DNA of 43,948 nucleotides from an uncultured Elusimicrobiales bacterium (GCA_944324105.1 CALUVA010000002.1:1-43948); one strand, 5' to 3'. Counted from the stretch's first letter, positions 8,640-17,941 are shown. Notes: generated from the letters alone by a model not told the origin. Numbers and translations: made by a program.

Positions 8640-9593
8640 TTAATACCATTCATGTTTTTCATGCCTGTCCAAAGCGGCCATTTGTTTCATTTCTTCTTCG
8701 GTCAGTTCAAAATCAAAAATTTGCAGATTTTCCCGTATATGCGCGGGATTGGACGAGCCCGGAATAACGGATATCCCCCGCTGTAAATTCCACCGCAGAA
8801 TTACCTGCGCCGGAGTTTTGCCGTGAGCACGAGCAATGGAAGCCACCGTGCCGTCGGAAAACATGCGCCCCGTATGACCGCGGCCGCCAAAAGGAAACCA
8901 GCCCTGCACGGTAATCCCCAAACTTTGTATATATTTCACTACTTCGGTATCCTGGTAATACGGATGTATTTCATTTTGCACCAAAGCGGGCTTGACGCTG
9001 ACCTGAGGCAAAAATTCCCGAAGTTCTTTAATGTACCAGTTGGACAAACCGATGGAACGCACTTTTCCCTGCGCCACGGCTTTTTCCAACGCTTTATAGG
9101 CTTTTACGTCCCCGCGGCCGGGATGATGCAACAGGAGCAAATCTATATACCCGATGTCCAGTTTTTGCAAGGCCTGTTCTATGGCTTCCTCCGCCCGGGC
9201 AAACTGGGTGGGATAAAGTTTGGTGATAACAAAGATTTCCTCCCTCGGCACGCCGCTTTTGCGCACGGCGCGGCCGACGCTTTCCTCATTTCCGTAAAAA
9301 GAAGCCGTATCAATCAGCCTTCCGCCGGCAGCCAGCAGGGCCAGCACGGAGCTTTCACACGTCTTATCCGCCAACGCATAGGTGCCCAGGCCCGCCAGCG
9401 GCATTTCATATCCGCTGTTTAAACGCACGGTTCTTCTTTTTAAATCAAAATTTCCCGCCATGGGATTGGACGACAAATTTGCCAAAATATTCATATTTTT
9501 TTCTCCTTCCTGAGCACTGTCCGCCGCCCCGCCGCAGGCGCAAGCCCCCAACAAACACACCGAAAATAAAGCAAACAGTTTTTGTTTATACAT
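8640..9593 (-). CDS. Aldo/keto reductase with a lipoprotein signal peptide
   Basis: This is a 317-residue protein. After a short hydrophobic leader comes a lipobox, L-L-G-A-C, predicting lipid attachment at Cys18 and export. From about residue 53 it is a canonical aldo/keto reductase. The catalytic tetrad is visible: Asp and Tyr in D-T-A-S-F-Y-G-N-E, Lys in V-I-T-K-L-Y, and His in L-L-L-L-H-H-P-G. An NADP-binding I-P-G-S-S-N motif lies near the C-terminus. Most family members are cytosolic NADPH enzymes, so the export signal is odd. An AAGGGG site precedes the ATG. It is the last gene of the leftward operon headed by the DUF3737 gene. Confidence 0.88.
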   Translation of the reverse strand: MYKQKLFALFSVCLLGACACGGAADSAQEGEKNMNILANLSSNPMAGNFDLKRRTVRLNSGYEMPLAGLGTYALADKTCESSVLALLAAGGRLIDTASFYGNEESVGRAVRKSGVPREEIFVITKLYPTQFARAEEAIEQALQKLDIGYIDLLLLHHPGRGDVKAYKALEKAVAQGKVRSIGLSNWYIKELREFLPQVSVKPALVQNEIHPYYQDTEVVKYIQSLGITVQGWFPFGGRGHTGRMFSDGTVASIARAHGKTPAQVILRWNLQRGISVIPGSSNPAHIRENLQIFDFELTEEEMKQMAALDRHEKHEWY

Positions 9594-9646
9594 ATTTTCC
9601 CCTTATGATCCGATACGTTTACTGCGGCAAAGCACACCGCAGACAT

Positions 9647-10222
9647 TTATATTTCCGCCGGTATAACCTTCACGGCTTTGGCTGGCACCCCCGCCACAAC
9701 GGTGCGGGCGGGCACGTCTTTAGTCACCACCGCTCCGGCGGCAATGACGGCGCCGTCGCCTATGCTTACCCCGGGCACTACGGTGGCGTTGGCCCCTATC
9801 CATACTTTTTTGCCGATGCGTATGGGCGCGGGCAGGGTGGTGGAACGGCGGTGCGGCTCCAGCGCGTGGTTTAATGTAGCCAGCACAACATTGTGGCCGA
9901 TTAAACTGCCGTCGCCTATGCTGATGCCGCCCTGGTCCTGAAAGCGGCAGCCGGAATTGATAAACACGTCTTTTCCGACGGTAATATTTTTGCCGCAATC
10001 TGTATAAAAAGGAGGGAACATACGGAAAGACGCATCCACCTTTTTTCCCGTCAGCTCCGAAAACAAAGCGCGGATTTCCTCCGGTTCATGGTAGCCGGCG
10101 TTCAGACGCGCCGTAATGCGCATGGCCTCATGCGCCAGGCGGGTCATATACCGTTGCATCTCCGAGGAGCCGTCCACGGGCAGGCCCCGGTTGACATGGT
10201 CCAAAAACTCTTTTAACTCCAT
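9647..10222 (-). CDS. Maltose/galactoside O-acetyltransferase-like hexapeptide protein
   Basis: This 191-residue protein has an N-terminal helical cap (residues 1 to about 60) and a left-handed beta-helix of hexapeptide repeats, for example [10 protein letters not shown] and [10 protein letters not shown]. The active-site region is L-A-T-L-N-H-A, whose histidine is the catalytic base in sugar O-acetyltransferases of the LacA/Maa group. The reaction would be acetyl-CoA-dependent acetylation of a sugar hydroxyl. I start at ATG 10222 because AAGGGGGG lies directly upstream. A longer frame to 10360 runs through the neighbouring gene. It lies 10 bases after the DUF3737 gene. Confidence 0.88.
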   Translation of the reverse strand: MELKEFLDHVNRGLPVDGSSEMQRYMTRLAHEAMRITARLNAGYHEPEEIRALFSELTGKKVDASFRMFPPFYTDCGKNITVGKDVFINSGCRFQDQGGISIGDGSLIGHNVVLATLNHALEPHRRSTTLPAPIRIGKKVWIGANATVVPGVSIGDGAVIAAGAVVTKDVPARTVVAGVPAKAVKVIPAEI

Positions 10223-10232
10223 TTTCCCCCCT

Positions 10233-11090
10233 TTATGCCGCCACGGGGCACAACTGCGTAATCTCGCAGTTGCTGCCGCGCAGGCGGTGTTCGTCCAAAA
10301 TAATTTCCCCGATATGCTTGGCACGGATAAAGCCGCTTTTGGGATTTTTGACACTGACAATGTCCGTCGTTACGTCGGCCTGCACGTCGGTGTATTCAAA
10401 GGCCAGGTCCGCCCCTTCCATTTCGCAGTTTTTCAGCGTCAGGTTTTGCGCGTAACACAAAGGCTGGGTGCCGATAATTTTGCAGTTAATAAACGTCAGG
10501 TTTTTGCTGTACCAGCCCAGATATTCGCCTTTGACCACGCTGTCCTCCACCGTAACGTTTTCGCTGTGCCAAAAAGCGTCTTTGGTATCCAGCACGCTGT
10601 GGCGGATATGCAGGTCCTTTACATATTGGAAAGAATATTTGGCCTTCATGTCCAGGCGGTTGATTTCTACGTCGCGGCTGTCCAAAAACGGATATTCCGA
10701 AACCAAACTGCAGCGGTTTAGGGTCAACCCCCGGCATTTCCAGCCAAACTCGTCCGAATTGATTTGGCAGTCCTCCAGCGTAATGCCGCGGCCTTCGCGC
10801 ACGGCTTTTATTCCGCCTAAACTGCAGCGGGCCAATGTCAGGTCTTTGTTATACCACAGCGCGGCGCGGCAGGTATTCGTTAAGCGGCAGTCCGTGACGG
10901 TGCTGTCCTGCACGTGCCACAGGGGATAACGCAGGCGGAAATCGCAATCTTCCACCCGCAGGGAGCGCGCCTCTTTCAGGGCCGATTCCCCGTCCGCCGG
11001 CCCGTCAAAGGTGCAGCGGCGCACTTCGGCGTTTTTCAGGCCGTACAAGGCCCGTTCTTCATCCAATACCAAATTGACATATTGTTTCAT
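10233..11090 (-). CDS. DUF3737-family right-handed beta-helix protein
   Basis: This 285-residue protein is built of short repeats of the form L-x-x-x-x-C-x-h, such as [24 protein letters not shown] and L-T-F-I-N-C-K-I. These are the rungs of a parallel beta-helix, and the sequence fits the DUF3737 family. No enzymatic role is established for that family that I can name. No signal peptide is visible, so it is probably cytosolic. It is the first gene of the leftward operon, with an AAAGGAG site 9 bases before the ATG and a promoter at 11115-11143. The same gene set beside a LysR regulator is a common arrangement in gut anaerobes. Confidence 0.85.
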   Translation of the reverse strand: MKQYVNLVLDEERALYGLKNAEVRRCTFDGPADGESALKEARSLRVEDCDFRLRYPLWHVQDSTVTDCRLTNTCRAALWYNKDLTLARCSLGGIKAVREGRGITLEDCQINSDEFGWKCRGLTLNRCSLVSEYPFLDSRDVEINRLDMKAKYSFQYVKDLHIRHSVLDTKDAFWHSENVTVEDSVVKGEYLGWYSKNLTFINCKIIGTQPLCYAQNLTLKNCEMEGADLAFEYTDVQADVTTDIVSVKNPKSGFIRAKHIGEIILDEHRLRGSNCEITQLCPVAA

Positions 11091-11114
11091 AGTTTTCGTC
11101 TCCTTTATGCCAAT

Positions 11115-11143
11115 AGTATAAGAAAAGTAAAATTACATAGCAA
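11115..11143 (-). promoter_or_regulatory. Sigma-70-type promoter of the DUF3737 operon
   Basis: On the minus strand TTGCTA (11138-11143) and TATACT (11115-11120) are separated by exactly 17 bp and precede the DUF3737 ribosome binding site. The -35 box overlaps the LysR-type dyad at 11137-11163. Confidence 0.65.
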
Positions 11144-11163
11144 ATACTTATTTTTTATGCTAT
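11137..11163. promoter_or_regulatory. Candidate LysR-type operator dyad
   Basis: ATAGCA (11137-11142) and TGCTAT (11158-11163) form a perfect inverted repeat with a 15-bp spacer in the divergent region between the regulator and its putative target operon. The spacing and AT-rich centre fit a LysR-type regulatory binding site, and it covers the -35 box of the leftward promoter. Binding by the neighbouring LysR protein is inferred. Confidence 0.5.
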
Positions 11164-11198
11164 TATATGCTTTTAAAGTATATAATTTTGGAGGAAAT

Positions 11199-12086
11199 AT
11201 GGATTTACGCGTCTTGCGGTATTTTTTGGCGGTGGCACGGGAAGAAAGCATTTCCCGTGCGGCCCAGGCCGTACATATTACACAGCCCAGCCTGTCGCGG
11301 CAAATTATGGACTTGGAGCGGGAACTGAAAACCAAACTTTTTGAGCGCGGGCGCAAAAAACGCCGCCTGATGCTCACGCCGGCGGGCGCACTGTTGCGCA
11401 AGCGCGCCGAAGAGCTGGTGCTGCTGGCCGACAAGACCAAAACGGAATTTCTCTCCCAAGACAATCAAATCAGCGGCGATGTCTACCTGGGCGGCGGGGA
11501 AACCGACGGTATGCGCCTGGCGGCGCGCGCCGTGCGCCAAATGCAACGGGAGCACCCGCTGGTGCGCTATCATCTTTTCAGCGGAAACGCCGAGGATGTG
11601 ACAGAACGTCTGGATAAAGGGCTGTTGGATTTTGCCGTACTCATCGGGGCGGCCAAACTGGAAAGATACGATTATATCACGCTGCCCGTACAAGACCGCT
11701 GGGGGCTGCTGCTGCCCAAAAGCCACCCGCTGGCCGCGCAAAAAAACATACGCGCAAAAGATCTGGCCGGCGTGCCGCTGCTGGTGTCGCGCCAGGCCGC
11801 GCGGTATAATGAACTGTCCGGCTGGTTCGGCTCCATGCGCGGAAAACTGGACAGCGTGGCCAGCTATAACCTGATTTACAATGCCGCTCTGATGGTGGAA
11901 GAAGGCGTAGGCTGTGCGCTGACGCTGGAAAAACTGATCAATACCTCCGGCTCCTCCCCGCTTTGTTTCCGCCCTTTGCAGCCCGCGGTTTATTCCCCGT
12001 TATATCTGGTATGGAAAAAAGAACAGGTCTTCTCCAAAGCGGCGGAAACATTTCTGCAGCATATGCGCCGGATTTGCGGGGTATAA
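11199..12086 (+). CDS. LysR-family transcriptional regulator
   Basis: This 295-residue protein begins with the classic winged helix-turn-helix of LysR regulators: M-D-L-R-V-L-R-Y-F-L-A-V-A-R-E then S-I-S-R-A-A-Q-A-V-H-I-T-Q-P-S-L-S-R-Q-I. A coiled-coil linker and a periplasmic-binding-protein-like effector domain (residues about 90-290) follow. The start is ATG 11199, with a GGAGG site 4-5 bases upstream. It is divergent from the DUF3737/acetyltransferase/aldo-keto reductase operon, which is its likely target, with a candidate operator between them. The effector cannot be inferred. Confidence 0.93.
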   Translation: MDLRVLRYFLAVAREESISRAAQAVHITQPSLSRQIMDLERELKTKLFERGRKKRRLMLTPAGALLRKRAEELVLLADKTKTEFLSQDNQISGDVYLGGGETDGMRLAARAVRQMQREHPLVRYHLFSGNAEDVTERLDKGLLDFAVLIGAAKLERYDYITLPVQDRWGLLLPKSHPLAAQKNIRAKDLAGVPLLVSRQAARYNELSGWFGSMRGKLDSVASYNLIYNAALMVEEGVGCALTLEKLINTSGSSPLCFRPLQPAVYSPLYLVWKKEQVFSKAAETFLQHMRRICGV

Positions 12087-12122
12087 CATTTAGACGGAAC
12101 AGGTAAAAGGTATAATAAATAT

Positions 12123-13163
12123 ATGCAACACAAAAAAGCCGTATTATTCGCCGTTTTGGCGGCGGTATGTTACGGGTTGAGCGCGCCCTTTTCCAAATTG
12201 TTTTTAGACAAATTAAGCCCGACGTTTCTGGCAGGGCTGCTATATCTGGGAGCGGGGCTGGGGATGCTGTTGCTATATATACCGTCGCTCCGCCGGTCCG
12301 GGTGCGAAGCGCATGTAACGCGCAAAGACCTGCCGTACTTAACCGCGATGGTACTTCTGGATATTGCCGCGCCCATACTGCTCTTATGGGGTTTATCCTT
12401 ATCCACGCCTGCCACGGTATCTTTGTTAAATAATTTTGAAATAGCCGCCACGGCGGTTATTGCGCTGGTTATATTCAAAGAGGTGGTCGGCAAGCGCCTC
12501 TGGGCAGCTATCGGGCTCATCACGCTGTCCTGCATCGTATTGTCCGTGGACGATTTTGCTTCTTTGTCTTTTTCTAAAGGGGCGATGCTGGCCCTGCTGG
12601 CGTGCCTGTGCTGGGGAGCGGAAAACAACTGCACCCGGCAAATGTCGCTGAAAAATCCGATGGAAATCGTATTGATTAAGGGCTTTGGCTCCGGCCTGGG
12701 GGCCCTGCTTATCGCATTTGTACTGGGAGAAGCCGCATGGGCTCCCGCTGCCGTATTGCTGGCCCTGCCGCTCGGAGCGGTGGCTTATGGGGGAAGCGTA
12801 TACTTGTACATTTTGGCACAGCGTGATTTGGGAGCGGCGCGTACCGGCGCCTATTATGCATTTGCGCCTTTTATCGGCGTTTTCCTGTCTTTTATAGTGG
12901 TGGGACAGCCCCTAAAGACAAACTTTGTCGCGGCATTTGTTTTGATGGCCGCCGGAGCGTATTTGGCCGCCACGGAAACCCATATACATAAACACCGACA
13001 CGAAACCTTGGCGCATGAACACCGCCACCGCCATGACGACGGGCACCACACCCACAGCCACCCCTGTCCCGTTACAGGTTCACACAGCCATTTCCATACG
13101 CATGAACCCATAGAACATACCCACGCCCATTTGCCGGATCTGCACCACACACATATGCATTAA
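12123..13163 (+). CDS. EamA/DMT-family transporter with a histidine-rich tail
   Basis: This 346-residue protein has two EamA repeats (residues about 6-140 and 150-283) with about ten membrane segments and the typical starts A-V-C-Y-G-L-S-A-P-F-S-K and A-C-L-C-W-G-A-E-N-N. The last about 60 residues are extremely rich in histidine (runs such as H-K-H-R-H and H-E-H-R-H-R-H). Such tails bind divalent metals such as Zn, Ni or Co. The family exports or imports small metabolites. The tail suggests a metal link, but metal transport is an inference. It may be co-transcribed with the LysR gene 36 bases upstream. Confidence 0.87.
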   Translation: MQHKKAVLFAVLAAVCYGLSAPFSKLFLDKLSPTFLAGLLYLGAGLGMLLLYIPSLRRSGCEAHVTRKDLPYLTAMVLLDIAAPILLLWGLSLSTPATVSLLNNFEIAATAVIALVIFKEVVGKRLWAAIGLITLSCIVLSVDDFASLSFSKGAMLALLACLCWGAENNCTRQMSLKNPMEIVLIKGFGSGLGALLIAFVLGEAAWAPAAVLLALPLGAVAYGGSVYLYILAQRDLGAARTGAYYAFAPFIGVFLSFIVVGQPLKTNFVAAFVLMAAGAYLAATETHIHKHRHETLAHEHRHRHDDGHHTHSHPCPVTGSHSHFHTHEPIEHTHAHLPDLHHTHMH

Positions 13164-13270
13164 TCTCCTTCTGCGCTTACAGCCTTCTGCCATACCGCCG
13201 GGCCACCACATCATATGGCAGGACAAATATTTAATTTGCGTACCGTCACAATAGCCCTCTCCGGATATTC

Positions 13271-13298
13271 TTGTTATATCAATATAATATGCTATAAT
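13271..13298 (+). promoter_or_regulatory. Extended -10 promoter of glycan unit A
   Basis: TTGTTA (13271-13276), a 16-bp spacer and TATAAT (13293-13298), preceded by TGC to give an extended -10. Transcription would start near 13305, about 370 bases before the first coding start at 13673. Bases 13164-13270 contain nothing I can identify. Confidence 0.7.
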
Positions 13299-13334
13299 GA
13301 AAATATCTTATTTAAGGAGCAAACGGCGTACTGC

Positions 13335-13553
13335 ATAAGCCCTGGGAAAAGGGACTTATTACAAATTTGTCTGTTTTGGGAATCCTGTCTAAAGAACAGG
13401 AAGTCGTTGTAAAACGTGCTAATCCCGTCCCAAAACAGCTGGTTTAGGCAGGAGGTGAAGGGAAGTCATGAGCCCTTTACCTTCTGCCGAATGTTTCGCA
13501 TAGACTTTTCTATGCGAAACTACAGCTGTTTAATGACTGGGACTGGGATTAGC
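13335..13553 (+). ncRNA. Structured leader RNA, copy 1 (unrecognised family)
   Basis: About 220 bases of dense, ordered secondary structure precede glycan unit A. In order: a 5' hairpin (13335-13359); an 11-bp helix 13371-13381 with 13428-13438; inside it a CCTGT/ACAGG hairpin (13384-13400) and a CGTT-GTAA-AACG hairpin with a GNRA loop (13405-13416); a 16-bp hairpin 13447-13488 with loop AAGTCATGAG; and a perfect 11-bp hairpin 13493-13520. The strand 13418-13432 can pair with 13538-13553 (15 bp, one bulge), and 13433-13441 with 13523-13531. This long pairing forms a pseudoknot with, or competes against, the first helix. Copy 2 (29405-29597) preserves the layout and several loops while helix sequences differ. 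I cannot match it to a known riboswitch class. Confidence 0.75.
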
Positions 13554-13603
13554 CTCGGGATTATCCAGCCGTTTTTGTTGGCTTCCTTTTTATTTTTTTC
13601 TTT

Positions 13604-13639
13604 AAAGGCGGAATCCCATTTTGGGGGTCCCGCCTTTTT
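13604..13639 (+). terminator. Intrinsic terminator between leader RNA and first glycan gene
   Basis: AAAGGCGG pairs with CCGCCTTT around an inner ATCCC/GGGGT stem, followed by TTTTT. It lies after the leader RNA and 34 bases before the first coding start, so it could act as the attenuation point of unit A. A weaker AGCC/GGCT hairpin with a T-rich tail (about 13567-13600) precedes it. Confidence 0.75.
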
Positions 13640-13672
13640 CTGTGCGGGACACCTGGCCGCAAATATATAATT

Positions 13673-14662
13673 ATGCCGGAAAAATATCCGTTAATCAGCG
13701 TCTTGGTACCCGTATACAATGTCCAGCACTTTTTGCCGCAGTGCCTGGACAGTATCCTGGGGCAAACCTATAAAAACCTGGAAATCATCTGCACCGATGA
13801 CGCTTCCACCGACGGCAGCGCCGAAATCCTGCACGCCTACGCCCAAAAAGATGCGCGCCTGCGCGTAATCTCCCTGCCGGAAAACCTGGGAGTGGCCCAC
13901 GCACGCAATATACTGCTGCAGCACGCCAAAGGCGAATACATTTGCTTTATAGACAGCGACGATTGGGTAAAACCCGAATATCTGGAACATTTATACAACT
14001 TGGCCCGGCAACACCAAGCCGATATTGTGCGCTGCCGCTATATGTTCCTGGATATGCACACGGGAGCTTTCATTCCTTGCGACCATAAACACAAAGAATT
14101 TTTAAAGCCTGCCCCGCCTGCTGCCAGCGCGCAGCGCTTCCAGGCGGCCCTGGATGACAGCCAGGTATGGCTTAAACTCATACGGACGGCTTTGGTGCGG
14201 GAGCATGATTTATCCTTTTTGCCGGGAACCATCGCGGAGGATTTCCCGTTTGAAGTACTGTTGTACCAATATGCGGGAAAAATCATATTCAGCAACGAAT
14301 ACCTGTACATTTACCGCGTGGGGCTGGCCGGTTCCGTTTCGGCCCGGAAAAGCGCTTTGGACAAAGGCACGCTGGAAAATATGCTGGCCCTGTGCCAAAC
14401 CCTCAAAGACAGGGGCTTTACCCAAAAGGCCGTTTTCCCGCTGGCGCTGTCTTATACGGCACGGGCCGTACGCCGCCTGCGCAAATCCCCCAAAGAAGTC
14501 CGGCAACAGACCGACGCTTTGTGCCGGAAAGCCGTTTTGTTTTTGTATGAAAACCGCGCGGAAACAAGCCGGATACAACGCGCTAAATTTACGCTGCTGA
14601 AATGGCTCACGCCTTACGCCGGGACGGGCAGTGTCCCGCACCTGGCCTGGTGGGTGCATTAG
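13673..14662 (+). CDS. Family 2 glycosyltransferase
   Basis: This 329-residue protein opens with the GT-A fold of family 2: [12 protein letters not shown], then [10 protein letters not shown] and the metal-binding D-S-D-D-W near residue 99. No membrane segment is evident, so it is probably a cytosolic or membrane-associated enzyme adding a sugar from a nucleotide donor during surface-glycan assembly. It is the first gene after the structured leader RNA and its terminator. No good Shine-Dalgarno sequence precedes the ATG (the upstream bases are A/T only), so the start is less certain than for its neighbours. The acceptor is unknown. Confidence 0.88.
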   Translation: MPEKYPLISVLVPVYNVQHFLPQCLDSILGQTYKNLEIICTDDASTDGSAEILHAYAQKDARLRVISLPENLGVAHARNILLQHAKGEYICFIDSDDWVKPEYLEHLYNLARQHQADIVRCRYMFLDMHTGAFIPCDHKHKEFLKPAPPAASAQRFQAALDDSQVWLKLIRTALVREHDLSFLPGTIAEDFPFEVLLYQYAGKIIFSNEYLYIYRVGLAGSVSARKSALDKGTLENMLALCQTLKDRGFTQKAVFPLALSYTARAVRRLRKSPKEVRQQTDALCRKAVLFLYENRAETSRIQRAKFTLLKWLTPYAGTGSVPHLAWWVH

Positions 14663-14672
14663 GAGGCATGAT

Positions 14673-15557
14673 ATGAAAGGAATTGTGTTGGCCGGAGGAA
14701 CGGGGAGCCGTCTTTATCCCGCCACCCTGGGAATATCCAAACAGCTCATCCCGGTTTATGACAAACCGATGGTGTTTTACCCCCTGTCCGTACTCATGCT
14801 GGCAGGCATACGGGATATTTTGCTCATTTCCACCCCGGCAGACCTGCCCCTGTACAAAAAACTGTTCGGAGACGGCAGCGCCTATGGGCTGCATATGTCA
14901 TACATGGAGCAGCCTAAGCCCGAAGGCCTGGCCCAGGCATTTATTTTGGGGGCGGATTTTATAGGCCAAGACAGTGTGTGCCTGATTTTAGGCGATAATA
15001 TTTTCTACGGACGCGACCTGAAAAACCTGGTACAGCAGGCGGCGGCCCAAAAAACGGGCGCCACGGTGTTTGGCTATCACGTCAAAAACCCCAAAGCCTA
15101 CGGCGTGGTGGAAATAGACGAAAACAAAAAAGCCATATCCATTGAAGAAAAGCCCCAAAACCCCAAGTCCAACTGGGCCGTAACGGGGCTGTATTTTTAC
15201 GACAACCGGGTGGTGGACGTGGCCAAAAACATCAAGCCTTCCGCACGCGGCGAACTGGAAATTACCGCCGTCAACGACTGGTACCTGCAAAAAGGCGAGC
15301 TTTCCGTACAGCTGATGGGCCGCGGCATGGCCTGGCTGGATACGGGCACCCACTCGGACTTAATCAAGGCGTCCATGTTCATTGAAGCGCTGGAAAGCCG
15401 GCAGGGGCTGAAAATCGCCTGCCTGGAAGCAATCGCTTTTAAAAACGGCTGGCTGACGCTGGACGACCTGGCCCGCCGCGCACAGCAGATGAAGAATACG
15501 GAGTATGGCGCCTATCTGGCGGCCATTCCGGAGGATATAAAAAATGGATTTTTTTAA
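14673..15557 (+). CDS. rfbA: Glucose-1-phosphate thymidylyltransferase
   Basis: This 294-residue enzyme makes dTDP-glucose from glucose-1-phosphate and dTTP, the first step of dTDP-rhamnose synthesis. The nucleotidyl-transfer motif is [15 protein letters not shown], followed by [12 protein letters not shown] and [10 protein letters not shown], all typical of RmlA. The start is ATG 14673, with AGGAGG 6 bases upstream. It lies 10 bases after the glycosyltransferase gene and overlaps rfbC by 14 bases. Length matches the family. Confidence 0.96.
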   Translation: MKGIVLAGGTGSRLYPATLGISKQLIPVYDKPMVFYPLSVLMLAGIRDILLISTPADLPLYKKLFGDGSAYGLHMSYMEQPKPEGLAQAFILGADFIGQDSVCLILGDNIFYGRDLKNLVQQAAAQKTGATVFGYHVKNPKAYGVVEIDENKKAISIEEKPQNPKSNWAVTGLYFYDNRVVDVAKNIKPSARGELEITAVNDWYLQKGELSVQLMGRGMAWLDTGTHSDLIKASMFIEALESRQGLKIACLEAIAFKNGWLTLDDLARRAQQMKNTEYGAYLAAIPEDIKNGFF

Positions 15558-16098
15558 AACCCCGATAGACGGGCTTGTCGTGCTGACGCCCAAGGTCTTC
15601 AACGACAACCGCGGATATTTTTACGAATCTTACAATAAACAGGTATGGGAACAGGCCGGCATAAAGGCTGACTTTGTGCAGGACAATGAAAGCTTTTCCC
15701 GCCAAAATACCCTGCGCGGGCTGCACTTCCAAAAGCCCCCCTTCGCCCAGGCCAAACTGGTGCGCGTGCTGGAAGGGGCCGTATGGGATGTGGCCGTGGA
15801 TTTGCGCCGCGGCAGCCCGACTTTCGGCCAATGGTACGGCGTGGAACTGACGGAAGAAAACAAAAAGCAATTTTTTATCCCGCGCGGTTTTGCACACGGA
15901 TTTGCGGTGCTGAGCGACACGGCGCGTTTTGCTTATAAATGCGATAACTTTTACAACAAGGCTTCCGAAGGGGCCGTACGTTTTGACGACCCGGAACTGA
16001 AAATAGACTGGAAGATAGACTTAAGCAAAGCCGTCCTGTCTGAAAAAGATTTGCAAAACCCGCTGTTTGCGGCTTACAAGGAGAACCCATGTTTTTAA
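15544..16098 (+). CDS. rfbC: dTDP-4-dehydrorhamnose 3,5-epimerase
   Basis: This 184-residue cupin-fold enzyme epimerises C3 and C5 of dTDP-4-keto-6-deoxyglucose. The signature is visible as T-L-R-G-L-H-F-Q with the catalytic His, [10 protein letters not shown], and Y-K-C-D-N-F-Y then F-D-D-P at the end of the barrel. Start supported by GGAGG 8 bases before ATG 15544. It overlaps both rfbA (14 bases) and rfbD (10 bases), so the four rhamnose genes form one translationally coupled unit. Confidence 0.96.
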   Translation: MDFFKTPIDGLVVLTPKVFNDNRGYFYESYNKQVWEQAGIKADFVQDNESFSRQNTLRGLHFQKPPFAQAKLVRVLEGAVWDVAVDLRRGSPTFGQWYGVELTEENKKQFFIPRGFAHGFAVLSDTARFAYKCDNFYNKASEGAVRFDDPELKIDWKIDLSKAVLSEKDLQNPLFAAYKENPCF

Positions 16099-16931
16099 TC
16101 ACCGGCGCCAACGGCCAGCTGGGCCGCTGCCTGCGCGATATGTTGGGCGAAAACGGCGCGCTATATACGGACGCGGCCGAACTGGACATTACCGATTTAC
16201 AGGCCGTGCAGGCTTTCGGAGCGGAACACCATTTTAGCGCCATTATCAACTGCGCCGCTTATACCAATGTAGACAAAGCCGAAGAAGAACCCGCTTTGGC
16301 GCGGCGCATAAACGTAACGGGAACGGAAAACCTGGCTAAACTGGCCGCGGCCAGGCATGTGCCGCTGGTGCATATCTCCACGGATTACGTTTTTGACGGC
16401 ACGGCCCACACCCCGATACCGGAAGATGCCCCCGCCCGCCCCACCGGCGTGTACGGACAGACAAAAAAAGAAGCGGAAGAGGCCGTCTTTAAATATGCAG
16501 AAACGGCCTGCATTATCCGCACGGCGTGGCTGTACAGCCCGTACGGGAAGAACTTTGTCAAAACCATGTTGGAGCTGGGCCGCACGAAAGAGGAAATACG
16601 CGTGGTGGCCGACCAAATCGGCACGCCAACTTATGCACCGCATTTAGCCGAAGTTATTCTAAACATCCTGCCCCGCATGGCCACCGGCAAAAAAGAAATA
16701 TACCATTTTACGGATTCTGGGGTATGCTCCTGGTATGATTTGGCCTATTATACAGTCAAACAAGCCGGATGCAGGGCCCGTGTACTACCCATTACAACCG
16801 GTGAATATCCCGCACGGGCACAACGGCCGGCTTATTCCGTATTAAGCAAAGAAAAAATCAAAAAAGCGTTCGGGATCGTTCCCCCCCACTGGACGCAAGG
16901 AGTGGAAGAATGTCTGAAGAAACTTTATTAG
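16089..16931 (+). CDS. rfbD: dTDP-4-dehydrorhamnose reductase
   Basis: This 280-residue short-chain dehydrogenase/reductase catalyses the last, NADPH-dependent step to dTDP-L-rhamnose. It has a Rossmann start I-T-G-A-N-G-Q-L-G, the family sequence I-N-C-A-A-Y-T-N-V-D-K-A-E, H-I-S-T-D-Y-V-F-D-G and the catalytic Y-G-Q-T-K-K-E-A-E. AAGGAG precedes ATG 16089. It overlaps rfbC by 10 bases and rfbB by 22 bases. Confidence 0.96.
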   Translation: MFLITGANGQLGRCLRDMLGENGALYTDAAELDITDLQAVQAFGAEHHFSAIINCAAYTNVDKAEEEPALARRINVTGTENLAKLAAARHVPLVHISTDYVFDGTAHTPIPEDAPARPTGVYGQTKKEAEEAVFKYAETACIIRTAWLYSPYGKNFVKTMLELGRTKEEIRVVADQIGTPTYAPHLAEVILNILPRMATGKKEIYHFTDSGVCSWYDLAYYTVKQAGCRARVLPITTGEYPARAQRPAYSVLSKEKIKKAFGIVPPHWTQGVEECLKKLY

Positions 16932-17941
16932 TGACGGGCGGAGCCGGGTTTATCGGTTCCAATTTCATCCCGTATTTTTTGGAAGCGTTCCCGCAATACC
17001 GCATTTTAAACCTGGACAAATTAACTTATGCGGGCAACCTAAGCAATGTGTCCGAATGTGCGGGCAATCCCCGTTACAGCTTCGTCCAAGGCGATATTTG
17101 CGACGCAGAGCTGGTCAACGACCTGTTTTCCCGGCACGATATCCGCGGCGTTTTCCACTTTGCAGCCGAATCACATGTAGACAATTCCATTTCCGGCCCG
17201 CTGCCTTTTATCAAAACCAATATTGAGGGCACTTTTACTCTGCTGGAAGCAGCGCGCAAACACTGGATGGATGCGCCGGGCCGGGTAAAAGCCGGCTATG
17301 AAAACTGCCGCTTCCACCACATTTCCACCGATGAAGTATACGGTTCCCTGGGGGAAACGGGACTGTTTAAAGAAACCACTCCTTATGCCCCCAATTCCCC
17401 GTACTCGGCCAGCAAGGCCTCCAGCGACATGCTGGTACGCGCCTATCACCATACCTATGGCCTTAACGTAACCACCAGCAACTGCTCCAACAATTACGGC
17501 CCGAAGCAGCATCAGGAAAAGCTTATCCCCACCATCATCCGCAAGGCCCTGGCGGGGCAGCCCATCCCCATTTACGGAGACGGCAAAAACGTGCGGGACT
17601 GGCTGTATGTGCTGGACCATTGCAAAGGCATAGCCCTGGTATGGCAAAAAGGCCGCGCGGGCGAAACATACAATATCGGCGGGCGCAATGAGCGGAACAA
17701 TTTGCAAATCGTGGACGTTATCTGCGGGCTCTTGGACGAACTCAAGCCCGCCGCGGACGGGCAGCCCTATAAGCACCTGGTTACGTTTGTCAAAGACCGT
17801 GCCGGCCATGACCGCCGCTACGCCATAGACGCCTCCAAACTGGAAACGGAACTGGGTTGGAAAGCGCAGGAAACCTTTGAAACGGGCATGCGCAAAACGG
17901 TGCAGTGGTATCTGCAAAAAGGCGGATTATGCAAGGAATAA
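16910..17941 (+). CDS. rfbB: dTDP-glucose 4,6-dehydratase
   Basis: This 343-residue enzyme converts dTDP-glucose to dTDP-4-keto-6-deoxyglucose, the branch point for both rhamnose and the 3-amino sugar made by the next gene. It shows the Rossmann motif V-T-G-G-A-G-F-I-G-S-N-F, the catalytic S-T-D-E-V-Y-G and Y-S-A-S-K-A-S-S-D, and N-N-Y-G-P-K-Q. GGAG lies 7-8 bases before ATG 16910. The order rfbA-C-D-B differs from the enterobacterial order but all four enzymes are present. Confidence 0.96.
   Translation: MSEETLLVTGGAGFIGSNFIPYFLEAFPQYRILNLDKLTYAGNLSNVSECAGNPRYSFVQGDICDAELVNDLFSRHDIRGVFHFAAESHVDNSISGPLPFIKTNIEGTFTLLEAARKHWMDAPGRVKAGYENCRFHHISTDEVYGSLGETGLFKETTPYAPNSPYSASKASSDMLVRAYHHTYGLNVTTSNCSNNYGPKQHQEKLIPTIIRKALAGQPIPIYGDGKNVRDWLYVLDHCKGIALVWQKGRAGETYNIGGRNERNNLQIVDVICGLLDELKPAADGQPYKHLVTFVKDRAGHDRRYAIDASKLETELGWKAQETFETGMRKTVQWYLQKGGLCKE

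Noticed and set aside
10914-11198. Long upstream extension of the LysR gene
   Set aside because: It runs antisense through the DUF3737 gene and across the divergent promoter. The ATG at 11199 has an ideal GGAGG site and the known family N-terminus.
13321-13560. Leader RNA as a known riboswitch (cobalamin, c-di-GMP, SAM, T-box) or JUMPstart/ops element
   Set aside because: None of the core consensus sequences of these classes is present. The CGTT-GNRA-AACG, AAGTCATGA and GCTAATCCC elements do not fit any I know.
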